64,000 nucleotides of DNA from Campylobacter volucris (GTDB lineage Bacteria > Campylobacterota > Campylobacteria > Campylobacterales > Campylobacteraceae): NCBI RefSeq assembly GCF_008011665.1, contig NZ_VOWJ01000031.1, positions 1 through 64,000 of the forward strand, written 5' to 3'. The notes below the pieces were generated by a model. The model had not been told where the DNA came from. It saw only the letters and a program-made list of their open reading frames with translations, and did not search any database. A program made the position numbers and the translations under genes. Positions 19,139 to 29,623 of this stretch are shown one piece after another. Numbering within the stretch: position 1 is the first letter of the stretch; every line of letters starts with the position of its first letter.

Positions 19139-20373
19139 AAAATTTTGATAAAGAAATTTTTGATTTAACTCAAAAAGAACTATCAAGACAAACTAATGGT
19201 CTTGAGATGATTGCAAGTGAAAATTTTACCCTTCCAGAAGTAATGCAAGTTATGGGAAGCATACTTACTAATAAATATGCAGAAGGATATCCAAATAAAA
19301 GATATTACGGTGGATGTGAATTTGTAGATGAGATAGAGCAAATTGCTATAGAAAGATGTAAAAAACTTTTTAATTGTAATTTTGCAAATGTTCAACCACA
19401 TTCTGGTTCTCAAGCTAATCAGGGTGTATATATGGCACTTTTAAACCCTAGTGATAAAATTTTAGGTATGGATTTAAGTCATGGTGGGCATTTAACTCAT
19501 GGAGCAAAGGTGAGCTCTTCGGGAAAATTTTATGAAAGCCATTTTTATGGCGTTGAATTAGATGGAAGAATTGATTATGATAAGGTAAGAGATATTGCTA
19601 AAAAAGTTAAACCAAAACTTATAGTTTGCGGCGCAAGTGCTTATCCCAGAATAATAGATTTTGCTAAATTTAGAGAAATTGCTGATGAGGTCGGTGCTTA
19701 TTTATTTGCTGATATTGCTCATATTGCAGGTTTAGTTGTAGCAGGAGAGCACCCTAGTCCATTTCCCCATGTTCATGTGGTAAGTTCTACAACTCACAAA
19801 ACCTTAAGGGGTCCAAGGGGTGGTATTATAATGTGCAATGATGAAGAAATTGCTAAAAAGATTAATTCAGCAATTTTCCCTGGAATTCAAGGTGGACCTT
19901 TAATGCATGTGATTGCTGCAAAAGCTGTAGGTTTTAAATATAATTTAAGTGATGAATGGAAAATTTATGCAAAACAAATCATAAAAAATACAGCAATGTT
20001 GGCAAAAGTATTGTTAGAAAGAAAATATGATTTAGTTAGCGGTGGAACTGATAATCATTTGGTTTTATTGAGTTTTTTAAATAAAAATTTTAGCGGTAAA
20101 GATGCTGATTTAGCTTTAGAAAGAGCAGGTATTACTGCCAATAAAAATACAGTTCCAGGAGAAACTAGAAGCCCATTCATTACAAGTGGTTTAAGATTGG
20201 GCACTGCGGCTTTAAGTGCTAGAGGTTTTAAAGAAGAACAAATTAGCATTGTGGCAAATTATATTGCAGATATTTTAGATGATATACAAAATTTAAAATT
20301 ACAAGATGAGATAAAAATAAAACTTAAAAATTTGGCAAATAATTTTATTATTTATAAAGGGGCGATGTTTTGA
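19132..20373 (+). CDS. glyA: serine hydroxymethyltransferase
   Basis: GlyA interconverts serine and glycine and supplies one-carbon units on tetrahydrofolate, using PLP. The 413-residue protein has the opening [11 protein letters not shown], the PLP lysine in [13 protein letters not shown] near 223-235, and the FPGIQGGP segment. It starts with GTG at 19132 inside the lysS end, and an AAGGAGG site 6 bases upstream decides it. It is coupled to the next gene by a 4-base overlap. Confidence 0.96.
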   Translation: MLENFDKEIFDLTQKELSRQTNGLEMIASENFTLPEVMQVMGSILTNKYAEGYPNKRYYGGCEFVDEIEQIAIERCKKLFNCNFANVQPHSGSQANQGVYMALLNPSDKILGMDLSHGGHLTHGAKVSSSGKFYESHFYGVELDGRIDYDKVRDIAKKVKPKLIVCGASAYPRIIDFAKFREIADEVGAYLFADIAHIAGLVVAGEHPSPFPHVHVVSSTTHKTLRGPRGGIIMCNDEEIAKKINSAIFPGIQGGPLMHVIAAKAVGFKYNLSDEWKIYAKQIIKNTAMLAKVLLERKYDLVSGGTDNHLVLLSFLNKNFSGKDADLALERAGITANKNTVPGETRSPFITSGLRLGTAALSARGFKEEQISIVANYIADILDDIQNLKLQDEIKIKLKNLANNFIIYKGAMF

Positions 20374-20915
20374 TCACTATGATGGATATGTCTTTAATCA
20401 AAATGGTTACAACGCATTATTATATTAAAAGAAATGCGATAATCAATAAATATGAACACAAAGGACGAATTTTTTTTGATAAATTTGAAAAAATTAATGC
20501 TCCATTGACAGCCAATATTATACAAGAGCATATGGAAAAGAAAATTATTGTTGCACATTCTTTAATTAATAGTTTTGACAAGGTTGAAAATATTGTATTT
20601 GACTATAATGGCTTTAATGCTGAGAGATTTTGGCATAGAGCACAGCTAATACTTAGAGAAGAAGGCTTTATAAATTTTACAGCTTATAGGACTAAAACAA
20701 ATAATCATTTGCATTTGTATATTCATAAAGGTCATACTACTTTTAGCGAAGCTTGTTCTTTGGGATCAAAGCTTTCTTTATTGTTTTCTCAAAAAATGCC
20801 AGTAGAATGGAAGGTTTTTCCTAGTTTGGATATACCTAAGGAATTTAATATTTTAACATTGCCATATGAAGTTTACCAAAAAGAGCGTGGTGCTTCTTGG
20901 TCTAAACATATGTAA
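20370..20915 (+). CDS. conserved hypothetical protein (DUF1882-like)
   Basis: A 181-residue protein conserved beside glyA in Campylobacter. Its first 60 residues ([20 protein letters not shown]) match the small DUF1882 type found in epsilon-proteobacteria. No signal or membrane span is seen. A start at TTG 20370 has an AAGGGG site at proper distance, while ATG at 20379 or 20382 is possible but has poorer spacing. The 4-base overlap with glyA and the overlap of its end with the following gene's leader put it in the same operon. Function unknown. Confidence 0.75.
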   Translation: MITMMDMSLIKMVTTHYYIKRNAIINKYEHKGRIFFDKFEKINAPLTANIIQEHMEKKIIVAHSLINSFDKVENIVFDYNGFNAERFWHRAQLILREEGFINFTAYRTKTNNHLHLYIHKGHTTFSEACSLGSKLSLLFSQKMPVEWKVFPSLDIPKEFNILTLPYEVYQKERGASWSKHM

Positions 20916-20934
20916 AATTTTGAAAGGATTAAAA

Positions 20935-21738
20935 ATGGAAGAAAATAAAAAAAATGAATTTGATGATATTATTTTGCAAAAAAGTAATAAAAATGAAAAA
21001 ATTAAAAAACTTCTTTTAAGAGCAATTATTTTAGTTATAGTATTTTTAATTGTTATGATAGTAATGAAGTTAATTAATAATCCAAGCGATGAGAATTCTC
21101 TACAAGTTCCAGTCGAACCACAAAGTCAAGCTAGTTACGGAGACAACTTTTCTTCGTTGCCAATTACAAATAGCTCTAAAGAAGAAGATGAGTTTGAAGC
21201 ATTAGCTAGAAAATTAAAAGAAGAAAGTATGATAAGTGATGCTAATATTAGTTCTAATGATACAGTAGAAGAAAATACAAGCAATGTTATTGCAAATAAT
21301 AGCGTGCTTGATCAAATCACAATTGAACCAAAAGAAGAAGTAGCTATAGAAGAAAAAAAACCAGAAGCAGTGGTTGAAAAAACTCCAGAAAAAACAATAA
21401 AAAAACCAATAGAAAAAACTAATTCCAGTGTAAAAGAAAAAACACCATCTGCTCATAATGCAAATGAACTTTTTGAAAATATTAAAACTTCAGATTCTAC
21501 GTTACAAGCAGGCGCTTATATACAAGTTTTTTCTTTAAATACTTTAGATCCAAAATCAAAAGAGTTAAAAATTTTAAAAGATAATGGATATGAGTATAAA
21601 ATTTACAAAACCAATGTAAATGGAAAAGACTTAACAAAAGTTTTAGTTGGGCCTTATAAAGAAAGTGAATTAAAGGCAGAATTAGAAAAAATTCGCTCCA
21701 AAATAGCAAAAGGTGCTTTTACTTTTAGAGTAAAATGA
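20935..21738 (+). CDS. SPOR-domain membrane protein
   Basis: From ATG 20935 the protein is 267 residues. The frame is open from 20866, but the AAAGGAT site at 20922 fixes the later start. A short charged cytoplasmic part is followed by one membrane span at about 27-45 (AIILVIVFLIVMIVMKLI), a long low-complexity acidic/lysine linker with Glu-Lys-Pro-rich repeats, and a C-terminal SPOR-like domain of about 75 residues (GAYIQVFSL ... VLVGPYKES). SPOR domains bind denuded peptidoglycan at division septa, so an envelope or division role is likely. It overlaps aroE by 4 bases. Confidence 0.85.
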   Translation: MEENKKNEFDDIILQKSNKNEKIKKLLLRAIILVIVFLIVMIVMKLINNPSDENSLQVPVEPQSQASYGDNFSSLPITNSSKEEDEFEALARKLKEESMISDANISSNDTVEENTSNVIANNSVLDQITIEPKEEVAIEEKKPEAVVEKTPEKTIKKPIEKTNSSVKEKTPSAHNANELFENIKTSDSTLQAGAYIQVFSLNTLDPKSKELKILKDNGYEYKIYKTNVNGKDLTKVLVGPYKESELKAELEKIRSKIAKGAFTFRVK

Positions 21739-22517
21739 AGATATTTTCAGTCATAGGCGATCCTATTATGCATTCAATTTCTCCTAGAATGCATAATAAT
21801 GCTATCGCTTATTTTAATGAAAATGCTATATACACAAGGTATCATTTACAAGATTGTACAAATTTGGAAAAAATTGTAAAAATTTTTGATGGGGTAAATA
21901 TAACTATTCCTTTTAAAGAACAAGCTTTTAATATTGCCAATTTTAAAGATCAAAGCGTAAATGAGATTAAATCTGCTAATACCTTGATTATGAAAAATAA
22001 TAAAATTTATGCATATAATACAGATTATTTAGGATTTTTAAAAACTATAGAAGAATTTAAAAATATAAATTCAGCATTGATACTAGGAGCAGGAGGAACT
22101 TCAAAAGCTATAGCATACGCTTTAAAAACAAAATGCATTAAAACTACAATAGCAAATCGATCTAAAGAAAGATTTTTTAATTTTGTAGATTTTCCTTGTT
22201 ATTTGTATGATCAATTACCATTAGATGAAAATTTTGATCTTATTGTAAATACTACTAGTGCTGGATTGTACGATGATAACCTTCCTTGTGAGGAAGAATT
22301 GTTAAACAAGCTTTTTGTAAATTCACGCTATGCATTTGATGTTGTATATGGAAAAACTACTCCATTTTTAAAATTTGCCAAAAAACATTCTTTAAAAACA
22401 AAAGATGGTAAAGATATGCTTTTGTGGCAAGGAGTATATGCTTTTGAGTTATTTTTTGAAAATCATGATATAAAAAATATTTGCAAAGCAATGAATGAAG
22501 CTTTGCAGCTTTGTTAA
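21735..22517 (+). CDS. aroE: shikimate dehydrogenase
   Basis: AroE reduces 3-dehydroshikimate to shikimate with NADPH in aromatic amino acid synthesis. The 260-residue protein has the substrate motif [15 protein letters not shown] near 6-20, VTIPFKEQ-like NITIPFKEQ with the catalytic lysine, the NADP loop LGAGGTSKA near 118-126, and NTTSAG near 172. The start overlaps the SPOR gene. It is the last gene of the string begun at gatC and is convergent with dnaJ, with a 4-base overlap of the two ends. Confidence 0.94.
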   Translation: MKIFSVIGDPIMHSISPRMHNNAIAYFNENAIYTRYHLQDCTNLEKIVKIFDGVNITIPFKEQAFNIANFKDQSVNEIKSANTLIMKNNKIYAYNTDYLGFLKTIEEFKNINSALILGAGGTSKAIAYALKTKCIKTTIANRSKERFFNFVDFPCYLYDQLPLDENFDLIVNTTSAGLYDDNLPCEEELLNKLFVNSRYAFDVVYGKTTPFLKFAKKHSLKTKDGKDMLLWQGVYAFELFFENHDIKNICKAMNEALQLC

Positions 22518-23638
22518 TGACTAAACCAAGATTTTATCTTATCAAATAAACTTTCTTGCTCTATGAAAGAATCTTCATGTTCTAAACCAAAGCTTTTTTC
22601 GAGTTGATTGAGTAAATTTTGTTGCTCATCATTTAAACTTTTTGGAAATTTAATATCAATTTGGACTATTTGAGAGCCTAGTTTTCCTGTATGAATATTC
22701 TTAATTCCTTCATTTGTTAGTTCAAATTTTTGTTTATCTTTTGCTCCTATAGGAAGTTTTAAATCTGCCTCACCTCTTAAGGTTGCTACTTTGATTGTTT
22801 TTCCAAGGGCTGCTTGGGTAAAAAATACCGGAACTATAGTATAAATATCATCTTCATGACGGATAAATTTATCATCTTCTTCAACGATGATTTTGATATA
22901 TAAATCTCCTCTTTGGGAACTATTTGGCAATTGATTAGCTTTGTTTTGCACCCTAAGACTCATGCCATTATCTATACCTTCAGGGATATTAAGCTCTATT
23001 TGATCTTTAATTTCTTCATATCCATGTCCATGACAAATTTTACATTTATCTTTTACAAATTTACCGCTTCCTTGACAATGAGTACAAGTTTGCACAAAAG
23101 TCATAAAACCTTGACGCACTCCGACTTGACCTTTTCCATTACAATGAGGACAAGTATCTTCTTTTTTATCTTTTGCACCGGTACCATCGCATGATTTACA
23201 AAAACTTTTATAAGTAAATTCTATATTTTTTTTGCAACCAAACACAGCTTCTTTAAAAGTAATTTTGGTTGCAATTTTTAAATCACTTGGATATTTATTT
23301 TCTTTTTTATTTTTTTGTTTTGAGCCACTAAAACCAAAGCCATCTCCAAAAAAGTTTGAAAAAATATCGCCTAGATCTATATCTTCAAAACCAAAACCAC
23401 CACCTCCGCTAGCTCCTTTTAAGCCATCTTTGCCGTATCTATCATATATATTTCTTTTTTCATCATTGCTTAAAACTTCATATGCTTCATTAACTAATTT
23501 AAATTTTTCCTCTGCTTGTTTGTCGCCTTGATTTCTGTCTGGGTGATATTTAAGCGCCATTTTTCTATAAGCTTTTTTTATAGTTTCTTTGTCTGAATTT
23601 TGAGATATTTCTAAAATTTCATAATAGCTAAGTTCCAC
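22514..23638 (-). CDS. dnaJ: chaperone DnaJ
   Basis: DnaJ is the DnaK co-chaperone. The 374-residue protein has the J domain with HPD in KYHPDRNQG near 30-38, a glycine/phenylalanine-rich linker ([11 protein letters not shown]), and a zinc domain of four CxxCxGxG-type repeats from CKSCDGTG to CKICHGHG. The two C-terminal substrate domains follow. It starts with GTG at 23638 after an AAAGG site. It is divergent from racR as in C. jejuni, where RacR was reported to affect dnaJ expression. Confidence 0.96.
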   Translation of the reverse strand: MELSYYEILEISQNSDKETIKKAYRKMALKYHPDRNQGDKQAEEKFKLVNEAYEVLSNDEKRNIYDRYGKDGLKGASGGGGFGFEDIDLGDIFSNFFGDGFGFSGSKQKNKKENKYPSDLKIATKITFKEAVFGCKKNIEFTYKSFCKSCDGTGAKDKKEDTCPHCNGKGQVGVRQGFMTFVQTCTHCQGSGKFVKDKCKICHGHGYEEIKDQIELNIPEGIDNGMSLRVQNKANQLPNSSQRGDLYIKIIVEEDDKFIRHEDDIYTIVPVFFTQAALGKTIKVATLRGEADLKLPIGAKDKQKFELTNEGIKNIHTGKLGSQIVQIDIKFPKSLNDEQQNLLNQLEKSFGLEHEDSFIEQESLFDKIKSWFSH

Positions 23639-23709
23639 TTTTTAACCTTTATTTAAAATTTTTAAATTGTAATTTTAGCAAAAAAACAAAATAATACTAA
23701 ATTGTGTGT

Positions 23710-23715
23710 TATAAT
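23710..23715 (+). promoter_or_regulatory. racRS promoter -10 element
   Basis: TATAAT is preceded by the extended TGTGTGT context and lies 41 bases before the racR start, giving a leader of about 35 bases with an AAAGG ribosome site. It is a good Campylobacter-type sigma70 promoter. The 118-base gap must also hold the dnaJ promoter on the other strand. Confidence 0.6.
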
Positions 23716-23756
23716 GTTAATCTTAAGTAGATTAATGTTTAAGCGAAAGGTTTAGA

Positions 23757-24428
23757 ATGATTAATGTATTAATGATTGAAGATGATCCAGATTTTGCAGA
23801 ATTTTTAGCTGAGTATCTAGCTCAATTTAATATTAAAGTTGCAAATTATGAAGATCCGTATTTAGGTATGAGCGCTGGTATAAAAAATTATGATTGTTTA
23901 ATACTTGATTTGACATTGCCTGGACTTGATGGACTTGAAGTTTGTAGAGAAATTAGAGAAAAACATAATATTCCCATTATTATATCTTCTGCAAGAAGTG
24001 ATTTGAGTGATAAAATTGTTGGACTTCAAATTGGAGCTGATGATTATTTGCCAAAACCATATGATCCTAAAGAAATGCATGCAAGAATTATGAGTTTAAT
24101 CCGTCGCTCAAAACGCACTAATGATGCTCCGGAAAAAATTATAAATTCAGCTTTTAAAATTGATGAAAAAAGACATGAAATTAGCTACAATGATGAAGTT
24201 TTAATATTAACTCCAGCTGAGTATGAAATTTTAAGTTATATGATAAGACAGCATGGTTTTTCTGTGAGTAGAGAACAATTGGTTTATCATTGTAAAAGTT
24301 TAAAAGATAAAGATTCTAAAAGTTTAGATGTGATCATTGGTAGACTTAGAACAAAAATTGGTGATAACTCTAAAGCACCAAAACACATTTTTTCGGTTAG
24401 AGGTATAGGTTATAAACTTATAGGATGA
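23757..24428 (+). CDS. racR: response regulator RacR
   Basis: A 223-residue OmpR/PhoB-type regulator. The receiver has the acidic pair EDD at 8-10, the phospho-acceptor Asp51 in LDLTLPGLDG, and Lys in PKPYDPKE near 101. The C-terminal winged helix (LTPAEYEILSYM to [10 protein letters not shown]) binds DNA. It is cotranscribed with the kinase gene (4-base overlap). RacRS of C. jejuni is linked to temperature-dependent growth, colonisation and fumarate respiration; that role is from family knowledge. Confidence 0.92.
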   Translation: MINVLMIEDDPDFAEFLAEYLAQFNIKVANYEDPYLGMSAGIKNYDCLILDLTLPGLDGLEVCREIREKHNIPIIISSARSDLSDKIVGLQIGADDYLPKPYDPKEMHARIMSLIRRSKRTNDAPEKIINSAFKIDEKRHEISYNDEVLILTPAEYEILSYMIRQHGFSVSREQLVYHCKSLKDKDSKSLDVIIGRLRTKIGDNSKAPKHIFSVRGIGYKLIG

Positions 24429-25660
24429 AAGCAACAATCAATCTTAAAATAACCATTCTTTTTGCTGCAGCTTTTTTATTTGTTTGTGCTTTATTTATTT
24501 TATTAGGGAAAATTCAAATTGATTCTTATATTGCAAAGGAAAGAGTTAAGCAAAAAGAGATGATTGAAAAGGTTGTGTATAGTTTGGGAAAAAGCGAAGG
24601 TTTTTCTTTATATAATTATCTCACATCTAAATCTTATTCTTTGGTTGATAATGATAGAATTTTAAAACAAATTATTACCAAAGGCGAAAATGTTTTTAGA
24701 ATAAATTCTTCTTATGGTACTTTTTCCTCTATTATTTATCATAATCAAGTTTTTTTATATATAGAACAAGAGCAAAAAACATACTTGTATCAACTAGATG
24801 CTTCTGTTAAACTAGAATATCTATTTTTATTTAGCTTTGTTTTTATTTTAGTTTTAATTGTATTTTTATATTTTTCAGTGTTGAGATCTTTAAAGCCATT
24901 GAAGGTTTTGAAAAATAAAATTAAAAATATCAGCACAGGAAAAATGGAACCTTTATCAGAGTATTTTCAAGTTAATGATGAAATTTCAGAAATTTCATTT
25001 GAATTTGATCATGCTATTAATAAAATTCAAGAGCTTGTAAAATCAAGGCAGTTTTTTTTAAGAATGATTATGCACGAGTTAAAAACTCCTATTGGCAAAG
25101 GTAGGATAATTTGCGAGATGATTGATAATCAAAAGCAAAAAAATCGCTTGGTGAGTATTTTTGAAAGACTTGAGCTTTTGATTGATGAATTTGGTAAAAT
25201 AGAAAAAGTTCTGTCGAAAAATTGTCAATTGAATTTGCAAACTTATCACTTGAGTTTAATTTTGGAGCAAGCCCAAGATTATTTAATGAGAGATGATTTT
25301 TATCAAAAAGTTAAAATTACTTATAAAGAAGATGCTATGATAATAGCTGATTTGGAGTTGTTTTCTTTGTTGATTAAAAATCTTATTGATAATGCTATAA
25401 AATATTCTGATGATAAAAGTTGTGAAGTAATTTGTTCAAGTGATTATATTATGGTGCGCAATAAAGGTAGTAAATTTAGAAAAACTTTTGAATACTATTT
25501 AAAACCTTTTGCAAGAGAAGAAAATACTCAAGCAGAAGGCATGGGACTTGGACTTTATATTATTAATAATATTTGCAATCTTCATGGATTTAATCTAAGC
25601 TATTCTTATGAGGATGGATATCATTCTTTTAAAATTCTTTTTTCAAGGATTTTTAATTGA
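24425..25660 (+). CDS. racS: sensor histidine kinase RacS
   Basis: A 411-residue inner-membrane kinase with two spans (about 7-29 and 136-158) flanking a small periplasmic sensor of about 105 residues. A HAMP linker and an H-box MIMHELKTP (His near 217) follow. The ATPase part has the N-box [14 protein letters not shown] and G-box [11 protein letters not shown]. It overlaps racR by 4 bases and recR by 4. It is ArsS-like in build. The periplasmic ligand is not evident from sequence. Confidence 0.92.
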   Translation: MKATINLKITILFAAAFLFVCALFILLGKIQIDSYIAKERVKQKEMIEKVVYSLGKSEGFSLYNYLTSKSYSLVDNDRILKQIITKGENVFRINSSYGTFSSIIYHNQVFLYIEQEQKTYLYQLDASVKLEYLFLFSFVFILVLIVFLYFSVLRSLKPLKVLKNKIKNISTGKMEPLSEYFQVNDEISEISFEFDHAINKIQELVKSRQFFLRMIMHELKTPIGKGRIICEMIDNQKQKNRLVSIFERLELLIDEFGKIEKVLSKNCQLNLQTYHLSLILEQAQDYLMRDDFYQKVKITYKEDAMIIADLELFSLLIKNLIDNAIKYSDDKSCEVICSSDYIMVRNKGSKFRKTFEYYLKPFAREENTQAEGMGLGLYIINNICNLHGFNLSYSYEDGYHSFKILFSRIFN

Positions 25661-26229
25661 AAGGTGTGGAAAAATTTAATGAATTAGTAAAATCTTTTGC
25701 TTCTTTGCCAACTATAGGTAAAAAGACTGCATTACGCCTTGCCTATCATGTGTGTATAAAAGATCCTTTATTGGGTTCAAAATTAGCTTATAATATTGAA
25801 GAATCTATTAGGATGATTAGAAAATGCTCTTGTTGTGGTGCTTTGAGTGAAAATGAATTATGCGAAATTTGTCTTGATGATGGTAGAAATAAGAATATTA
25901 TTTGCATTGTGCAAAGTCCAAAAGATATCCTAACCTTAGAAGATAGTGGTAGTTTTGATGGATATTATTTTGTTTTGGAAGAAGCAAATGATGAGTATAT
26001 TGATAAATTAAAAGCAATGATTTTAAAACAAAATACTAAAGAGCTATTTTTTGCTTTCACACAAGGGATAAATTCAGATGCATTGGTGTTTTATATCGAA
26101 GAAAAATTAAAATCACTAAAATTAACTTATACACAAATTGCCCAAGGTATTCCAAGTGGGGTAAGTTTAGAAAATGTAGATTTTATTTCGCTACACAAAG
26201 CTATTAATCATAGAACTAAGCTAGATTAA
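25657..26229 (+). CDS. recR: recombination protein RecR
   Basis: RecR works with RecO (and RecF where present) to load RecA at gaps. The 190-residue protein has the helix-hairpin start [19 protein letters not shown], a zinc finger CSCCG...CEIC at about 56-71, and a Toprim domain starting [10 protein letters not shown]. It uses TTG at 25657 overlapping the racS stop. It converges on the next minus-strand gene with a 14-base overlap of the ends. Confidence 0.92.
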   Translation: MKGVEKFNELVKSFASLPTIGKKTALRLAYHVCIKDPLLGSKLAYNIEESIRMIRKCSCCGALSENELCEICLDDGRNKNIICIVQSPKDILTLEDSGSFDGYYFVLEEANDEYIDKLKAMILKQNTKELFFAFTQGINSDALVFYIEEKLKSLKLTYTQIAQGIPSGVSLENVDFISLHKAINHRTKLD

Positions 26230-27217
26230 TATGCTTTTTAAGTATAGCAAGCCATTCATTTTTATTCATATCTTGCACTATATAATCAACAAATTTATAT
26301 TCTTTATTTTTATCTTTGCAAAAGATTATAACACAGGAGTTTGGATAATTCTTTTTGTAATTATTTAACATACTTTGTATTAATAATAAATCATATTTTA
26401 TCACTTCAAAATCAAGCAAAATTATTTTAAATTCTTCATCAAGCTTTTCTTTAAAATCGCTTATATACTCTACACTTTCATTATTTAGACAATATTGGTT
26501 TGCTAAATTTAAAAATAGTGAGTTTTCAAAAGAATTAGATTTAAAGATTAAAACATTTTTAGTTTCTTTATAATGATATGTGAAATGTTCTTTTGCTAGA
26601 TTGATAATGTTTTTTACATCAAAATTTTGAAAATCAACTTGTACGTAATTGTCATACTTTAAAAATTCTTTGCTTAGTATTAGCGTGTAATTTTCATCAA
26701 GATTTTCATAGGGTTTAAAAAATTTTGTTTGAATATTAAATTCTTGCAATATATTTTGGATTAAAAAATTTTCTAATTTATCATCGTTTAAAATAGCTAT
26801 CTTTGCATCATTAAAAATAATATTGATTTCTTCTTTAGGTATTTGATTTTGCAAAGTATATAAAAAATTAATATTATTATCTTTTTTTAAGTATTTAATG
26901 GCTTTTATGATTTGATTATATTTTGATTTTAAAAGATTATTTTTACTTGTGAGCATTTGCAATGAATCTTGTAATTTTTTATATTCATCGTGTTTATTTG
27001 CAAGATTATCTTTTAAATTTTTTAAGCTAAAATCATTGTTAAAATTAAATATATTATTGATTTGATCAATAAGCAAATTTTGATTTTTAAAAATTTTTCT
27101 TTTTATTAAAAAATAACAAAGCAAAATAATTAAAATACTAATGCAAATAACACTATAAAGATAAAAAAGATTTATATCTATAAAAAACAAAAAATGATAA
27201 TTTAAATACAAAAGCAC
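26216..27217 (-). CDS. membrane-anchored protein with coiled coil, unknown
   Basis: A 333-residue protein with two hydrophobic stretches near the N-terminus (about 2-14 and 18-38), a lysine/asparagine-rich coiled coil at about 60-115, and a C-terminal half of alternating beta strands. The last 70 residues ([20 protein letters not shown] to the end) look like a degenerate receiver fold without a clear phosphorylation site. GTG at 27217 is the first good start after uvrC, though the frame is open back to the uvrC stop. It lies 26 bases downstream of uvrC on the same strand. A similar membrane protein follows uvrC in C. jejuni. Function unknown. Confidence 0.75.
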   Translation of the reverse strand: MLLYLNYHFLFFIDINLFYLYSVICISILIILLCYFLIKRKIFKNQNLLIDQINNIFNFNNDFSLKNLKDNLANKHDEYKKLQDSLQMLTSKNNLLKSKYNQIIKAIKYLKKDNNINFLYTLQNQIPKEEINIIFNDAKIAILNDDKLENFLIQNILQEFNIQTKFFKPYENLDENYTLILSKEFLKYDNYVQVDFQNFDVKNIINLAKEHFTYHYKETKNVLIFKSNSFENSLFLNLANQYCLNNESVEYISDFKEKLDEEFKIILLDFEVIKYDLLLIQSMLNNYKKNYPNSCVIIFCKDKNKEYKFVDYIVQDMNKNEWLAILKKHINLA

Positions 27218-27243
27218 TAAAACAAAAATGGCTATTAAAAATA

Positions 27244-29037
27244 TTATATATTTTCCTTAATTAAATTTGCTATTTTTTCATTGCATATTGTTTTGATATC
27301 ATTAAAACTAGCTTGAAAAATTTGTTCAAATGAGCCAAAATAGTCTAAAAGTTTTTTGATATTTCCTTGAGAAATTCCAAGTTGTAGTAGTTTAGAATTT
27401 TGCAAATCTTGCTTTCTTTTTGTTTTTTGATGGAAGCTTATTGCAAAACGATGAGCCTCATCTCTTAATTTTTGCAAAAATTGCAAATTTTTATCTGTAG
27501 GCAAAAGAGAAAACATTGCATTTTCTGTATAAATTTTATCTTTAGCGTTACCTTTTGCTCTATGAGCTTTAAGGTTAATTTTTTCTTTAGATATGGCTAA
27601 AATATCCACATTTGCTCCTGAACTTTTTATGATATCTTTGGCAAGCTTTAAAAGAGCATCTCCCCCATCTATAAGCCAAAGATCAGGAGGAGGGGTTTTG
27701 TCAAAAGACAAAGCTCTTTTGCTTAGCATTTGAAGCATTTGTTCATAATCATTTTTAGAGGATAAATGATAATGCCTATAGGAAGTTTTATTAAATTTTA
27801 AATCTTTAAAAACAACCATTGCCCCAACACTTGCATCACCCTGATAATGAGAAGTATCAAAAATTTCTATAGTGTTTGGATAATTTTGCAAACCAAAAGT
27901 ATCTTTTATATTTTTTAAAATAGTATAGTCCTCGTTTTTTAAATATTTTTCAATATTAATTTTTGCATTTTCTAAAGCTAAATCACAAATTTTCTTTTTT
28001 TCTCCTAGTTTTGGTACTTTAATGTGAAATTTTTTTAAAAATCTTTTAGAGAGAATATCTTCTAGTATTTGTAAATCTTCAAAATACTCGTGTATATAAA
28101 TTTTAGTAGAATTAATCGGCATATCCGGTGGAAAATTTTCTAGTATATATTGTTTATAAATTTCATTTAGATTAAAATCATCTTGGTCTTTAAGAGTGAT
28201 AATTTTATGATTGGAACTAATCATTTTTCCATTATTGATCACAAATCGCACCAAAGAAAGAATGCCATTTTTAACACAAAGAGCAAAAATGTCAAAATTT
28301 TCTAGTTTTGCCACATCAATTTGAACTTTAACACTAATATCTTTTAAAGTTTGAATTTGATCTCTTATTTTAGCTGCTTCTTCGTAGTTTTCATTTTGAG
28401 CAAAATCAAGCATTCTTTTTTCTAAATTTTTAATTAATATAGAAGAATTTAAAATAGCTCCAGTAGCTTTTTGTATGATTTTATCGTATTCTTGTTTGGA
28501 GATTTTATTTTCACATGGAGCAGTGCATCGTTTTATTTGGTAAAACAAACATGCTTGCTTGCAAGATTTTTTTTGCCTAAGTGCGAAGCTTAGATACAAA
28601 GCATCTAAAAGATCTTTAGCGCCTTTAAAAAATGGTCCAAAATATTTGATTTTATTTTTTTTAATGATTTTTCTAGTGATTTCAAATCTTGGAAAATCTT
28701 CGTTTAAGTCTATATAAATATAAGGATAGGTTTTATCATCTCGCAGTAAAATATTATATTTTGGATGGAGTTGTTTAATAAATGAATTTTCTAAAATCAA
28801 AGCATCTGCTTCACTATTTGTAGTAATAAATTCAAGATGATGGGTTTGAGAAATCATTTTTTGAATTCTTAGACTATTGTTTGGATTGGGTAAAATTTTA
28901 GGGGTAAAAATAAAATAGCTTTTTATGCGATTTTTAAGATTTTTTGCCTTTCCAATATAAAGTAGTTTTCCATTTTGATCAAAATATTGATAAATTCCAG
29001 GAAGATTGGGTAAATTTTTTAAATCATTTTCTAGCAT
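27244..29037 (-). CDS. uvrC: excinuclease ABC subunit C
   Basis: UvrC makes the two incisions in nucleotide excision repair. The 597-residue protein has the GIY-YIG nuclease at about 13-90 (GIYQYFDQNGKLLYIGKAKN), a UVR motif near 214-232 (NENYEEAAKIRDQIQTL) that contacts UvrB, the RNase H-like nuclease (EIFDTSHYQGDASVGAMVV near 391-409), and a C-terminal helix-hairpin-helix part. It overlaps the upstream hypothetical gene by 14 bases. All domains are present. Confidence 0.95.
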   Translation of the reverse strand: MLENDLKNLPNLPGIYQYFDQNGKLLYIGKAKNLKNRIKSYFIFTPKILPNPNNSLRIQKMISQTHHLEFITTNSEADALILENSFIKQLHPKYNILLRDDKTYPYIYIDLNEDFPRFEITRKIIKKNKIKYFGPFFKGAKDLLDALYLSFALRQKKSCKQACLFYQIKRCTAPCENKISKQEYDKIIQKATGAILNSSILIKNLEKRMLDFAQNENYEEAAKIRDQIQTLKDISVKVQIDVAKLENFDIFALCVKNGILSLVRFVINNGKMISSNHKIITLKDQDDFNLNEIYKQYILENFPPDMPINSTKIYIHEYFEDLQILEDILSKRFLKKFHIKVPKLGEKKKICDLALENAKINIEKYLKNEDYTILKNIKDTFGLQNYPNTIEIFDTSHYQGDASVGAMVVFKDLKFNKTSYRHYHLSSKNDYEQMLQMLSKRALSFDKTPPPDLWLIDGGDALLKLAKDIIKSSGANVDILAISKEKINLKAHRAKGNAKDKIYTENAMFSLLPTDKNLQFLQKLRDEAHRFAISFHQKTKRKQDLQNSKLLQLGISQGNIKKLLDYFGSFEQIFQASFNDIKTICNEKIANLIKENI

Positions 29038-29485
29038 TTTTAATTATTTCTCTTAATTGTTCAAATTGCTTATGCAAAATAGGATTTGTAATATTATTGG
29101 AAAATTTTGCATTAGAAAGCTCTATAAAATGTTTTTTTGAATTTATATTTGTTTGATTTTGATGGATAAAATTTCTATCACTAAGAATTTTTATATTATT
29201 GATATTAGCAAAAATACTTTGAGCTTTTGCAAAAGTATAGTGTTTTATTAAATTTTTAATAGTTTTTTTGGTATCATCGTGATTTAGTTCCATGTATGCA
29301 ACATGGTGTTTGGCTAAAATGATTAAAGTATTATTTTTCACAAAAATTTTACTTATCATTTGTCTGTGATTAGCACTTAATAAACTAAGAAATTCTTTGT
29401 ATTGAAAAAGTATATTTAAAGGTTTGTAATGTTTGGTAAGTTCATTGATAATATAACAACTTGTTTTAATTTTTCCGTTTTTCAT
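29024..29485 (-). CDS. conserved hypothetical protein upstream of uvrC
   Basis: A 153-residue basic protein with no signal or span. It opens KNGKIKTSCYIINELTKHYK and contains LANHRQMISKIFVKNNTLIILAKHH-type beta/alpha elements, typical of the small DUF721-like (DciA-type) proteins that bind DnaB or nucleic acids. That likeness is only suggestive. It is coupled to uvrC by a 14-base overlap. The same order occurs in C. jejuni. Function unknown. Confidence 0.75.
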   Translation of the reverse strand: MKNGKIKTSCYIINELTKHYKPLNILFQYKEFLSLLSANHRQMISKIFVKNNTLIILAKHHVAYMELNHDDTKKTIKNLIKHYTFAKAQSIFANINNIKILSDRNFIHQNQTNINSKKHFIELSNAKFSNNITNPILHKQFEQLREIIKNARK

Positions 29486-29623
29486 TTTTATATTTTATCG
29501 TTTTTTTTGTTAATATTTTTATGTGCATGTGGTTATAAAGATATTCCATTTTATGAAACAAAAGATGTAAATAACAGCACCATTGAGATTAAAAAATTTC
29601 AAACAATGGAAAGTGAAATATGA
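29429..29623 (+). CDS. small lipoprotein
   Basis: The open frame has a hydrophobic segment YILSFFLLIFLCACG with a lipobox LCAC followed by a 30-residue polar mature part starting CGYKDIPFY. Short lipoproteins with a CGYK/CGLK start (LptM/YifL-like) are common in proteobacteria, and LptM helps LptD mature. lptD lies 6.5 kb downstream, so the link is a guess. The start is unclear: ATG 29429 makes it overlap the divergent gene by 57 bases, and a later non-ATG start near 29495 is possible. It overlaps nhaD by 4 bases, so the two are coupled. Confidence 0.6.
   Translation: MFGKFIDNITTCFNFSVFHFYILSFFLLIFLCACGYKDIPFYETKDVNNSTIEIKKFQTMESEI

Noticed and set aside
20866-20934. N-terminal extension of the SPOR-domain protein
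   Set aside because: These codons lie inside the previous gene, and the ribosome site AAAGGAT belongs to the ATG at 20935.
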